From Lasiodiplodia sp. COLG20 (Eukaryota; Ascomycota; Dothideomycetes; Botryosphaeriales; Botryosphaeriaceae): 64,000 nucleotides of DNA. Positions 36,501 to 48,410 of this stretch are shown here, piece by piece. Below the pieces are notes generated by a model. It made no database searches and had not been told where the DNA came from. It saw nothing but the letters and a program-made list of their open reading frames with translations. Positions within the stretch are counted from its first letter, which is position 1. Each line of letters starts with the position of its first letter. The position numbers and the translations under genes are program-made. The DNA is taken from NCBI GenBank assembly GCA_009801085.1, contig VNWV01000015.1, forward strand, positions 124,001 through 188,000, in the 5' to 3' direction.

Positions 36501-38511
36501 TAAGTATCCTTTGCCGTTGAAGTAGGCTCACATTGTCGAGCGTATCGGACAACTTTCCCATAATTTTGGGGTTGTGGTTTTGCGCAGAGTCAAAGAGCTC
36601 CGGTATCGATAGGTATGTGACACAGGCTTCGGCTACATGGAACCGGGGGGTTTTGATCCAATGTTCCAGCCTTTTGTGCGTAAAATATTGTTCAGTCGTA
36701 GAATGCACGAGTCTGACCATATTTGCTTCTCTATCAAGTTCCACAAGGCCGGCACAGCAGGAAAGTATCTCATCAATATCCGTCAGATTATTGCTCGGAT
36801 CTCTCGCATCATGGATATCGATAGCCACGGCATGTTGAAGTTCCTGACTACTGAGAGCTCGGAATGAGTAGACGACCCAGGAGATCACGCGGCGAGCAAT
36901 CTTTTGATGCCCAGGTAGCTGACTATCGATACGTTGGAGTGCAGAATCGTAGGCTTTAGGAAGTGCGTCATCCCCTGTCGGAAGACTTTTGAGTGCGCGT
37001 GAGATTTGCATCTTGCTCAACTTGTCTCGAAGAGACTCCAAGTGAAGTTGGGCTAGCAGGAACCTGTGCACTTGTGAGACAATAAACTTCATAACAGAAG
37101 GAGCTATCTTTCTACTATTATAGAGTGGCAATACTCACATTCCCTCAGTTACTTCCATAATTGCTTGGCAAATACGGTCTTGAAGAGTCTTGTCTCTCTG
37201 AACGCAAGTTGACAAACAAGCCATATTGCTCAGTAAGTATCTCTGAATATCAGTATTGACCGCTTTGATCTCCAGAGCTGGCTCTCGAGGGAAACCAGGG
37301 TTGAAATCTGTTTCAAATCGAGCCGTGACCATGATATGAAGGTGCTTATGAGAGCTTTGCAGCTTCCGTAGCCTTGAAATAAGCTGCGAGCGGGTCTGCT
37401 TGTTGACTAATTCATCCAAAGCATCCAGCAGAAAGAAGCTTCGTGAGTCCGGTAGCGCGTTAGCCAATAACGCGAGGGCGCTTTCCCAGGATGGGTGTGA
37501 TCGTTTCATCTCCGTGTAGAAGGTATAGAATTGAGCAGGAAGAGTGGACTGCCGGAGGAGAACTTGGAGTGTCAAGGAGAAAAATATTTTGGCCAATGAC
37601 TGTTCTTCTGTTCGCTTATGATTGAAATAGACGACTGCGACGCTTTTGTGGTTGCGGCGGAGGCGTTCTGTTACGATTGATGTCAAGACGGTCTTCCCGG
37701 CGCCGGGGATTCCAGGGCAGGAAAGAGTCTCATGCACTCCAGATTCGAAGCAGATAAACCGCTCATTTTCTAGAAACCATGTCCCAGTGCCATCCTGTGC
37801 TCGATTATTGATGTCAACCTGCACAGAGTCATAATCGGTTGCGTGTTTCCGAAGCCATGAGATTGTTTCGTCCCGGCGGTCTTTCTCGGTCGCTTTCGCT
37901 GCATGAGATTCAATAAGATGCGCGGTATCGACTAGGGTGGCATTTTTCTGTTCAATGTTGGATGTAGTACCATGGATCTGCTTGATCACATCGTGCATCT
38001 GCGCTGTGGATTCCTTGATCGACTTCGTAAGGTTGCTATGCGAATAATCAGCGGATGCGTCACATGGTAAATGGTAAACGTACAAGAGATCATTATCCAA
38101 CGCGAACTGAATTATCGTTTTGAGCCGCTCAAGCCTGTGAAAGGTGCGATAGACATCGTCCTGAATGAACATCCAACGCAGGTTGTTTCCTGCAGCCCTG
38201 AAAACATTGTTGGAGTTGCTTTGTCCTTGTGGAGAAAGCTTGGAACAGAGCTCTTCCAGCGACACATGATACTGCTGAAGGGGACCGCCTTTGCATGCCA
38301 AGGCCTTCGCCTCATTCAGCCAAGGGTCTTCGTTGCTCGCATCCTCTGCGCGAAACCGTAGTTGTTGCAATAGGCCAAGAGCTTCTGTGATCTGCTGAAC
38401 ACATTCTTTTCGTTCCTTGGAAGCACCTTTGACATCATGGATATAAGTCAGGATGTTTGCTGAGAGCCCGTTTATTGCGATTACACTCGCTGTTATGCTT
38501 AGGGGATCCAT
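33586..38511 (-). CDS. NACHT-ankyrin NLR-like protein with C-terminal membrane segment
   Basis: This is a STAND-class P-loop NTPase of the type linked to fungal non-self recognition and heterokaryon incompatibility. Two exons (38511-37139 and 37063-33586) give 1616 aa. The N-terminus MDPLSITASVIAINGLSANI is a Fungal_N-like helical domain. NACHT follows, with Walker A CPGIPGAGKTVLTS (about 267-274) and Walker B FFLLDALDEL (about 359-368). A winged-helix-like region contains MFLLAQLHLESLRDK at the splice. About twenty ankyrin-type repeats run from about residue 740 to about 1540, several with the GRTPLSYA core. The last 40 aa contain a hydrophobic stretch (PLQWFCFPLLLLIVFVLLF) that looks like a membrane anchor, unusual for this class. 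ATG 38511 is preferred over an upstream frame extension because it starts the N-terminal domain exactly. Confidence 0.92.
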
Positions 38512-40848
38512 GAGAGGATGTAGAGACGGGGAGAGGAGGTTTTCAGCCGCAGAAGATGGAAGGAGCGGCCAGCTGTACCTTTGAACACATGATAAAATTT
38601 TTGAACGGAATTGTGACCGGGCCTTGGCTGCAGAGAAGAGGCTATGTGCATGCATGCGCTAACCGGTGGAACCCCTCCCAACGTGGCTGAGTCTATAAGC
38701 GTAGGTATGCTATGTACCTTTGTGCTCACATGATTGGATGGTTCGCGGCTTCTGTGCGCAGGGCTAAGCGATACTACCAGCGCACAAGCCCTAGGGTTTG
38801 TGGGGCAGTGTTAGGTACGACATGAACCCTGGCTGTATGATCACAGTACCCCGTGGTGTGGAGAACGCCGGTATCACACATCGGACATCGGCAAGGGCAA
38901 AGTGTATCCCTTCGTGTACCCATGCTCACCGCCTCCGGAGTTTGGGGTTGTCATGGCAGAATCGCGGCGACTTGATTGGCGAGATTGCACGCTCCGATGT
39001 GAGAGAAGTGAGTGTTCTGCCTGAATCCACCCCAAATCCGGAATAGCACGACGGAGATAAGAAATTGCATGAAAACTGTGGTACACAAAGGGATTTCTCA
39101 ATGGTGAGCGACAGCGGTTCATAGTGGCATTGCACGTGCATGCGGGAGTGCGGGAGGCTGTGGAGCGATTTTTCGCCTCCAATGGAAGGTTTACTTCGTC
39201 GACTGGGCGCTGACTGATGCTTTTGTACAAAATGCTAACGACGTCACAATCACCTATTGATCAACAAATCGTTTTCAATTTTTCCTTAGAACGCAGTAGT
39301 TCGAATAGAAATCAATATCACCTGGTGCCATAAGAAAGGAAATGGGTGGGAAGATCTCGATTTTCACCATCACAACGAACCGTAATTAGCTTCCAAGAGC
39401 GTAAACTTCATCCCATCCCCTGAAATCTCCTTCATAAGAGTCTCCTGCGGGTCCACGGGCGAAGTACAGTTCGTTTCCCAACAAACGGAAGGCCCAAAGT
39501 CAATCTCTGCCGCAAACGTGTTGGAATCAAATCGACCTTTGATGAAATTCATGCGCCAAAGAAGAGGCAATGCACAAAACCTTACAATTTGGAGGAGTAG
39601 CTCCTTGTTTTTCGTTTCCGCTAAATATTGTAGTAAAGCCCAGAGATGATTTCCGAAGGATTCGCGACCCGTCCGGATGGAAAGCAATTGCCCACTGCGG
39701 ATGACGCACGTCTCGGGAAGACGGTGAGATTGGATCTTTTTGTGTAGCTCAGCTCAAGATGACTTATAGATCTTTGTGCTTGACGAATGGGCATATTTTC
39801 GCTCTGATTTAGGTATGGCGACGCTGAGCTGGTAGATTGGACCATCCACCCTTCAGTAGTAGTAGACAATTGCTATATCGTGTGTACGTGGCTTGACCTA
39901 TACATCCTCAGCATTCCTCAATAGTGGGTTGTTTTCTTATCTTATATCTAGGCCTCTCTGGTACAACTGGTGCACTGCAGACCTGTCTATTTGGGAGATC
40001 GCAACAGGCTGATTTGATAAATGAGGCGCCCGCTCTCCAGGAATGATTTAGCAAAGCTGAGGGAGGCCGTCGATATAGGGCGCGAAGAGGATTCATATTG
40101 ATAGTCGGTGTTGAGAGTATAGGATCTCTGCGCCAGTAGCATCGCAATGGCTATATCAGTGTCCTTAGGCAAGGGGCTTGTAGAGACAATGAAACTTATT
40201 CCACATTCCAGAATGAAATGCATTCCTTCATGCAGCGCTTCTGCAGCTTTGCAATTAAGAAACCGATCTAGCGTTCCATCAAACGTCTTCTGCACGCAGA
40301 TCCATTCTGATACCGACCCTGATCTCGATGAATGTGTTCCATGTCATTATGTCTAAAAATAGGGTTGAACGTCATTGCGAACTGTCACAGATGTGAACTC
40401 AAGGACTTCGACATATCATCCTCGCCCCCTACACCTGTATATGTAGTAAAGTAGAGAGCCAGAGTATTGATTAGTATCTTTGCTGGCAGCTATAAATGCA
40501 TGCGCTAGTACGTAACGATTCGGATATTTTTCTCCGAATTCCGTCTGCGCGTACAGCGCTCGACCAATAGTACGCAACGAGTCTCGATACCTCACTAGGC
40601 ATGTGGGTCAAATACTGCCAAGCTTGTGCCGAGAGTGAAAGGGGTGATGAGTAGGTCACAAATCCTTGATAAACTATTCGAGCCCGCCGATTTCCCTCAA
40701 TTCCTCTGTCACACTTTCTATCGCTTTCCCATCTTCCCTCACCTCCATTACGCTAGAATGCCACATGTTGCCCGAACTTTCTCCTAAAAATCGGTGCCTT
40801 CCTGCTTTGTGCCATTAATTCAATTCAGGACAGAAAGCCATTCGCGCC
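38512..40848. other. Intergenic, possibly decayed gene
   Basis: This 2.3-kb gap contains only short ORFs. The best protein-like stretches are on the minus strand between 39370 and 40360 and are listed separately. No repeat family member or RNA gene was seen. The right end is the promoter of the second Zn2Cys6 gene. Confidence 0.45.
39370..40360 (-). pseudogene. Possible broken gene (two protein-like stretches)
   Basis: One open stretch (about 40345-39987) reads FDGTLDRFLNCKAAEALHEG and continues HFILECGISFIV. Another (about 39705-39370), after a good CCGCAG acceptor, reads SFGNHLWALLQYLAETKNKE and VRFCALPLLWRMNFIKGRF. Neither opens with ATG, and the sequence between them has stops in all frames. 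They could be exons of one gene I cannot splice, or decayed coding DNA. Family not recognised. Confidence 0.25.
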
Positions 40849-43533
40849 ATGGCTACCCTCCCAGTTTACAGCAATCGACGTCCACACCCTGCTGTACGAC
40901 TCTTCTCCCCTGCATTGCAAAAAGCCCGCCTGTATCCATCATTTTAACGCGTCCACCAGTGTGACTTCTGCTATGCTCGTAAAGTAAAATGCGACCGCAA
41001 AGAGCCATGTGGCAATTGTGTCGACTCGAACGCGAGCTGTGTAAGGACACGTCCCAAGCGTGGTGCAAGGCCCCAACAAGGACCTCACATTGGAGGGTGC
41101 GTCAGGTTGCCCTGCTGGGAAGATATCATTCGGTTGCATTAATCTCCAATACCCGTAGCAGAATCGAGTTTCTGTTTAATCGGCTCTCTCGCCTTGAGAG
41201 CTCCGTAACACGACTGGTTGCCTTTCTTCCCACTAGCGAGGCCGTCCGAAATGGCGATATCGACGATTCTCCCACTGAACAACAAAATGTCTCTGCTGCC
41301 AAAATCATGTCGGCATCTCGGTTTCGGGACGACTATAGCCCCGCCGGCGGGGATATGTCTTTCGAGAAGGAGCGCAACAGTCGGCCTGCAAAACGGGCGC
41401 GGTTCATAGGCCCAGAGTCATCGGCGTCGAACGATCAGCCAAGGGACGAAACGAATGATCCACCAGCAGAAGATGAATTCCCTAACGTCTCCGACATTTC
41501 AACTCCTGGCCTTGCAGCAACAGAATGTGAAGCGCAAGAATTCATCCAGGGCACGCTCAACGAAAAGTCTCAAGGTATCAGCGTCGACAGGCGATCCGTC
41601 CTGGAGGCCGCCCTCGATTTGATTGGTCAAATAGAAAATCCTACCGAGCGGACGAATATTGAAGAAAGCAATCATTCCTTGAGTATAGCGGAATGCTTGA
41701 TTCCACCAGAACCGGATTTCTTCCAGATGATTCTATCAGGTAGCTCAGAATATTCGCTCTTACCTTTGCTGCTTTCTGACACAGGATTGCTATACAGAGA
41801 CCTATCGTACATATCCTCGTGTGTTTGATCTGGAATATTCAACTTACACCTCACAAGAAACTTTGGAGCGAATGGCGGTAGCCATATACAAAAATGATGA
41901 GGACGAGCAGACCATTCTCCAGTACTCAATCTGCGTGAATGCATACGCAAGCACATTCCTCTGGAGCTCTCAGCAAGGCAAAGAGAATACAGCGTTGCAG
42001 GAAGCTTCGGAGCGGTCAAGAGAAAATTATTCGAGGAGATGTTTCACAGCGCTGAGCCGGATACACATGTTAGAGAAACCGTCTTTATCTCTCTTGCAGG
42101 CGCTCCTCTCTGGTGTAAGTAAGGTGCCGCCTTCTATTAAATCACTGATTGACCTATGACAGGCTTTTCTGGCGCAAAGACTGGGCGACACTTCGAAATG
42201 CTGGATGCTTGCCTCAAATGCTTGCCGTACATGCGTCGCACTTGGACTTCCCCGTAGCCGGATATTTCGCTTACCTCATGACCAACTGTCTAATGAGCAG
42301 AAAGAAATGAAAGCCTGCTTCATGTGGTGCTACGTGTTTGATAAGGGTCTAGCGATGAATCTGGGCCGGCCTGTGTGCATGCCTGTCTGGAATTTCACAG
42401 CAGACGTCATCGCCCCCATCGAACCGAAACGGCCCATCACTGCATTCATGCATGTTCTTTTCAGATGGGCACAGGTTCAGGCCAGAGTTGTCTGCGACCT
42501 ATGTTATCAATCAATTCAAATGGCGGACGGGGGGCAGCAAAAAGAATCTACCGTCGTTTCCCTAAAGCGACAAATGGGAGATATTAAGAAGGATATCATG
42601 GAAGTAAGTGCGACACATCTTGTTGGAAGCTGAACGCAAGTGCTGACCTAGCGCAGATCAGGGCTTCTCCGCCACATGCTTCGGATCCGGTATTCATCAG
42701 CCAATGGATCGCTCTCGACTTCGTCCACCATTCCATAATGACGGTGATCCTTCGGTTCGACACCAGCACTACCCTGGATGTAGGAAAGCGTGAAGAGTGT
42801 CTTGGCCATGCAAGAGCAGCCTTCATTGCCCTTCGAGACCTTAAATGTCACGTTCACAGTCGCTTACAAAATAAACCTCTCGCGCCTTTCTTGCCATGGT
42901 ATGCCACTCCCTTACAATCTCAAGCTACCCCACATTTCTCACAATATCATCAGGACGGTACTCTATTACCCCCTTCGCCCTTACTTCGTTCTATTCTGCA
43001 ACGTTGTCGCCACTTCGGACGCTGGCGATTTCGAGCTTATGGAGGAGTTCGTCAAAACCCTCGTCGAAGCCCCCAGCCCGACGCCGTCAGCAAAACGCCT
43101 TCAAAAGCTGTGTGCTGCTCTTGTCAGACTCTGCAGGCCACTAGTGCATCGGACGGCCGAGCGGCAAGCACCAGGCACTACTACAAGAAGCGAGGCCACA
43201 ACAAACAGGACGACCAACAAGAAAACATCAGAAGAACCGCAGAGACACCAGATGATGTTCCGGGATGGCGATATTGGCGCAGGCGGGACGGGAGTTCTCT
43301 CGCCTAACAGGACCGGGACTTGGTTGCAACAAATTCTGCATGATGACATCGCAACAGCCGTGAACAGAGCCAGCATCACGTTTGGTGATACGAATGACGC
43401 AGGAACGAACTTGGAAGACGACATGTTCAACGCACTGTTTGATGTGCAACCGAGTCTGGATTGGTTGGGAAGTGATTTATTTGACGAAGGATCGGGCTCG
43501 TGGGGGTTTGGTGGAGGATTCGATATGCCTTAG
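40849..43533 (+). CDS. Zn2Cys6 fungal-specific transcription factor
   Basis: This is a nuclear regulator with an N-terminal zinc cluster. Exons: 40849-40893, 40960-41096, about 41159-41739 (acceptor could be 3 bp later), 41798-42114, 42163-42603, 42657-42898 and 42954-43533, giving about 780 aa. The six cysteines read CDFCYARKVKC, DRKEP, CGNC, VDSNASC with normal spacing, interrupted upstream by an intron right before the first Cys. A short leucine/arginine dimerisation-like helix (IEFLFNRLSRLESSV) follows. The Fungal_trans middle domain includes ETYRTYPRVFDLE, MKACFMWCYVFDKGLAMNLG and WTVLYYPLRPYFVLFCNVV. The tail is acidic and aromatic (SLDWLGSDLFDEGSGSWGF), like an activation region. It is convergent with a CYP 155 bp away. 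Targets unknown. Confidence 0.9.
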
Positions 43534-43687
43534 TTTGTACTATACATGACATCTACTATCCCTTTTTCATTGCCGCAGCCGAACATGCACGACGGTTTGT
43601 TGGAGGACTTGATGAATGTATGCCATATGTACTATCGCTCTGCATAGTTTCTGGCTAACCCCTTTGCCCGCATTCCTCTTTGGTGCT

Positions 43688-45420
43688 TCAGTTGATAATG
43701 ACCCTAACCCCCTTCGAATCAAGCTTTGCGCAAGGATTGAAGAAATCATGCTTCAAATCCACATCGCTCCGATCCGTTTCGAACAGCTCCATCTCAAACC
43801 GCGGTCCAAAAACAGCTGCCAAAGCCAAAGGAATCTCAGCTTTAGCAAGGTTGATCCCAACACAAGCGCGGCTACCTTTACTGAAGTTGACCAAATACTT
43901 CTCCAACCGCTGGGCCGCACCGGGCTCCAACCAGCGGTCCGGGCGAAATTCCATCGGATCCGGGAAGAGTGTCTCATTTTGGTGGATGAGCACCGACGTC
44001 ATCGACACGGGCGTGCCGGCCGGTATGACCTGGTCTTTGTACAGGAGCGGCGCGTCGGGATAGACCCTGGTGAGGCGCCCTGTGACGCCATAACTCAGTC
44101 GGAAGCCCTCGTTCATGACGGCCTTCAGGAACGGCAGCTGTTCCAACTGGTGCAGTGGTGGGATTTTGGCCGGATTCGGCATCACCGATTCGAGCTCCTG
44201 TCTCAATCTGGTGAGTATTGGAGGATTGGCCAGAATGTGGTAAGAGGTGACGGCAAGGAAATGCGCTGTCGTTAGAGCACCAGCTGCGATGATGGTTTGT
44301 ACTTCGTCCATGAGCCGTTGCAGCGTCTTCTCGGATTCGGGAAGGCTGCTGTCCATTAGCGCGTGGAAGATGGTCGGTTGCTTCGTGCTCGTCTGATTCT
44401 CGGTTTGGCGCCCCTCTACGATTGGAAGAACCCGTTCCCTTAAACCCTAGTAACGCCAGTCAACATTATCTATTTGAAATATATGAGGGAGTTAGTTACC
44501 TGCTGGAAATCGATCAATGCCTCCATTCCGGGATTGATCTTCCCAATCAACCAGTTGGGAGCCCTCCTCAAGAGCGGCAGAAAGAACGGAAATTGCTTGT
44601 GCAGCAAACTAAACTCGGAAGATTTCAACGTCATCTCTTCCCACTCTCGTGCAAAACCAGGCTTGAGCATCATGTCCATTCTATTCCCGAACGTGTATTC
44701 CGATATGATGTCCGACGTAAGCGCTGAGATAGCTGCATTGAGAGCTACCGGTTCCTTCGACCCTTTGTAGTCTTCGAATCGGCTGCAGAGTGTGGATATG
44801 GCTTGACGAATCAGAGGCTCTAGATTGTTGATAGATTGTTTCGAGAAGAAAGGATTCAGGAGTGAGCGCCGCGCACGATGCTGCTCGTGGGTGACGGTGG
44901 AGAGGATGCTCGATTCGTTGCCGAACATAGCTGCTGACCATGGAAATTTCTCGGTTCTCCTGGAGCGGCTGTAAACCTCATCGTAGAAATCCGGATCGTC
45001 GAAATGAAGCTCCCAAGGGTTAATCCGGATGATTGGTCCTAGCTATAATCAGCGCGCTGACCACCTCGGACGGGGATGAGTAAGATTGAAAAGGAATGAA
45101 ACATTGGTGGGCGCTCATGATAGACTAAACCCGCATGAGGACAGAAGGATGAGAGGGTGTGGTATCCGCGTAAACAAAAAAAAATCCGTACCGTATTTCT
45201 TGTGTAATTCTTGGATCTTGAACGTGAATTGTCCACGAAGGATAACATCGAAGTAGAATTCGTACCACAGAGTCAGAGCTGCCAACTTTGGCCCTGGAAA
45301 CCGGGCCAGCGGGCTGAAATACAAACGATAGATGCCGCCTGCAAGAATGTATAAAATGAAAAGCCCGATACCTGCTTCAAGAAGCCGGATAGGCGTTGAA
45401 TCTTGTGACATCAACCCCAT
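43688..45420 (-). CDS. Cytochrome P450 monooxygenase (trichodiene oxygenase-like group)
   Basis: This is an ER heme monooxygenase; substrate unknown. Three exons (45420-45192, 45038-44500, 44446-43688) give 508 aa in frame. It has an N-terminal hydrophobic anchor, [20 protein letters not shown], ExxR in [14 protein letters not shown], and the heme loop [17 protein letters not shown]. In the I-helix the oxygen-activation motif reads AAGALTTAH, with Leu where most P450s have Asp or Glu. The Thr pair is kept. Similar CYPs are often annotated trichodiene oxygenase, which is a loose label. The neighbour is a Zn2Cys6 gene (convergent). No synthase gene is near enough to call a biosynthetic cluster. 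Confidence 0.92.
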
Positions 45421-46744
45421 TGGTCTTTCTGGAGTTTGGGGCCTTGGACGTGGAGAAAGATGGATCGGGCACTGTGCAGAGAAAAGCTACGAACGCAAGA
45501 AGCTGGACGTGGAAGCCTTTATGTCGATATTTATCCACGGTGAAGTGGCGATGCGCAGACACGAGGACCATGCTCACTGCATCTTGGTTTCAATCTACAC
45601 TGTGGTCGGTTGGTCAGAATTGACCTGTGAGGCCGCAAAGATCTTGCTAACAATAGATGACCTTCCCCGCACATTGCAGATCCAACCGAATCTAGAGAGC
45701 TAAGCCAACAATATGCACGTCAGGGAATGGTGACCCACTTTGAAACGAATCTCCAGTTCGGCTCCGAGCGGGCCGCGGCTCCGATCGGCGCCGGCCGCAT
45801 TCGGCTAGCTCATGCAGTTGTAAAAGTTCCCGATTCGACGTCGGACGCGAGTTTCCGTAGACGTCGTCACCCGAGGTGCTCTGTATTACTTCTAAATCCT
45901 ACACATGCAGCTGTAGAACCTTCTGCATTCCTGGTGCATGCATCCAATCCAATCAAATGCCACCAATAACGTCACGAGTGGAAACCACAACATCTTATCA
46001 GCAACCATGCAATTGTCAGCCATGAAACCCCTCATAACCGCCCCCACCGCGAGTCTGGGCGGTTCTAAACGAGCAACACCGATTTCGTCCCCTTATCGCC
46101 CAGCGCCTTGGCATGCGCTTCACGGATGGCAGGACCATCTACAGTCCCCTCTCGCAGCCGATGACAAGCGTGGATTCGTTTTCTGCTCATGTTATGGGTA
46201 GTTGAAGCCATCGTCCGGATGAAAATGTCGAATTAAAAATTCTACATACACGTCCGGGCGATAGGTTTAACTACCCACATGTTGTTGTTTATGTTTTTTT
46301 TTTTAAAAAAAAAAGATGAGACATAGTTACCCTCCAGGATCCTGCGATTCTTCGCGCTAGCCATCGGCTGCAGTAACCCTCTGTATGGGACAGGGTGGGG
46401 CTCGCGGGAAGCGAGTGCGGGGTTGATACTAATCTTGTACATAGTAGATGAGTGTATTTTTCCGGCAAGGCGGCTGTAACGACAGGTTAGAAGTAAGCTC
46501 TACATTAATAGGAGGAGAAAAGTGGAAAACAGTTTATATATCACATTTGGTATCCTGTTCATTAGGCATCACAGATTCGAAACTCAAGTAATTCTTCAAC
46601 ATATCATCGTAATTATCCGCGCCCTCTGCGCCCGTATGTATGTATAGATATATACCCAATCCCAGCCCCGCTTCTCCCAAACAGGAATTTTTTTTTTTAC
46701 ACGGGAGAAAGAAAAAAAGAGATTAATACACCTCCCCATCTACT
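45421..46744. other. Intergenic with MITE copy 3
   Basis: Apart from the MITE at 46142-46383 and homopolymer T/A runs (near 46291-46316 and 46688-46700), nothing is supported. The left part is the promoter of the CYP gene and the right part holds the 3' flank of the sugar transporter. Confidence 0.5.
46142..46383. repeat. MITE-like element, copy 3 (complete)
   Basis: This 242-bp element is flanked by TA at 46140-46141 and 46384-46385. The left outer repeat starts CAGTCCCCTCTCGCAGCCGA. The right one, reverse-complemented, starts CAGAGGGTTACTGCAGCC and is followed by GATGGCTAGCGCGAAGAA. The right 70 bp (reversed) align closely with the left end of copy 1, including GGATCCT and AACTATG(T/C)CTCATC. 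The inner palindrome spans about 46195-46278. A T-run/A-run lies beside it. No coding capacity. Confidence 0.85.
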
Positions 46745-48410
46745 CTACTCCTCCAAAACCTTCCCCTCAGGTACAACCAAATCCTTCGCCTGCTTCGCCT
46801 CCGTCGTCGTCTGATACTCCGCCCACCTCCACATCGGCACACCCGCATCATAAATCTCATCGATCTCAGCAAACGTCCTATTCTTCGTCTCAGGCATGAG
46901 GAAGAACACGAAGAAAATGATGCCGACCATGCACCCGGCGAAGATCAGATACGTCTTGGCGCCGAGGTTCGCGCCGTCGGCGGCGGTGAGCTGCGGCACG
47001 GCGATGGTCGTGATGACGGCCGTCGTCTGCGCCCACGCGATCGTGTACGACATGGTGTAGCTGCGCAGCTTGATGGTGGCAATCTCGGTGGGCATGACGT
47101 TGGACAGCGAGTAGAAGGAGCTGGCCCAGAAGAAGTTGAAGATGAAGGACAGCGCCGCGATGCCGAGCACCTTCTGCTTGTCGCCCATGTCGAAGGCCAG
47201 ACCACCAGCCGCGATGTCGACGGCCAGGAGGACAGCCATACCCGCGAGCGCCAGAGGACGGCGGCCGAGGCGGTCGATGAGCAGCGGGGCGACGATGGTG
47301 CCGGCGAGGGTGCAGCAGGAGGCGATGATGGTGAGGGCGAAGGGCGAGGCGACGCCGATGTCGACGAGGAAGACGGTGGCGTAGGTGGTGCTGAGGAAGA
47401 CGCCGGAGCACTGGTTGAACGAGAAGAAGGAGCCGGCCGTGATGGTGCGCTTGAGGTTCTTGCGGTCGAAGATGGCCCAGAACGACACTTCCATGGACTG
47501 GTTGCGCTCGTTCTCCTCGCACAGCTTCATCATGCGCAGCTCGTCGGCGACCTCCGCGTCCGAGTAGCCGCGCAGCTTGCGCAGGGCGGCAAACGCCTCG
47601 TCCATGCGGCCCTGGCCGATCAGCCACTGCGGGCTCTCGGGGAGGATGGCGGTCAGCGGGATGAGGATGACGGGCAGGCAGCACTGGACGGCGAGCGGGA
47701 CCATGTACGAGAGCTTGTCGAGGCGCGTGTGGGTGCCGAAGACGACGAGCGTCGCGACGACGCCGGCGAGCAGGTTCATGATGTTGATGCTGGCGACGAC
47801 GCGGCCGCGGATGGACACGGGCACCGTCTCGCCGAGGTACAAGGGAGCGGTCGAGTTGGCGATGCCCATGACGAAGGCGTTCCAGAAGCGGCCGGCGATG
47901 AAGGCGGCGAGGTTGGGCGCGAAGAGCTGCAGGAAGCAGCCGCCGATGGAGATGAAGTAGGCGCCGACCAGCGGCCACTTGCGGCCGAACTTGTTGTTGA
48001 GCGGGTACGCCGCCAGCGCGCCCAGGATGGAGCCGACCAGCGGCACCGCGAAGAGCAGGTTCTGGTTGCGCGCCGTGAAGACGAGCTTGCCCGTGGTAGG
48101 GTTGGGGCCCTGGTACTTGTCGACCTGTATTCAGGGGGCGGCGTGGTCAGCAACTGCGCGGCAGTGATGGAATGTGGGGGAGGAAACTCACGAAAGGCTC
48201 GAGCGCGACAATGGGCGAGATGACCTTGTCATCGAAACCGAACAGGAACGAAGCGGCGGCGAAGACGGTGCAGGTCGTGACCAGGAAGGTATTGACGGCG
48301 TTGCCCTGCGGCTTGATGTCGACATGCTCGTGGTACTGGACTTCCTTGCCGTCCGAATCCATTTTGGTCTTCTCCGCCATAACGGTCTGATCGACGACTT
48401 CCTGCGACAT
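46745..48410 (-). CDS. MFS sugar porter
   Basis: This is a proton-coupled sugar importer of the fungal sugar-porter group in the plasma membrane. Two exons (48410-48192 and 48124-46745) give 532 aa with 12 predicted membrane helices. Family signatures include NNKFGRKWPLVGAY, the RGRVVASINIMNLLAGV segment, PESPQWLIGQGR after helix 6, LIDRLGRRPLALAG, and the closing FLMPETKNRTFAEIDEIYD. It lies 692 bp downstream of the GH32 start of the same minus-strand series and probably imports the sugars the GH32 enzyme uses or makes. Sucrose, short fructans, glucose or fructose are all possible substrates. Confidence 0.93.

Noticed and set aside
38512..38655. N-terminal extension of the NLR
   Set aside because: The 48 extra residues lack domain similarity; MDPLSITAS at 38511 is the usual beginning of this N-terminal domain.
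46890..47978. 362-codon Arg/His-rich minus-strand ORF
   Set aside because: Alternate frame of the sugar-porter exon; no family pattern, composition typical of a GC-rich shadow frame.
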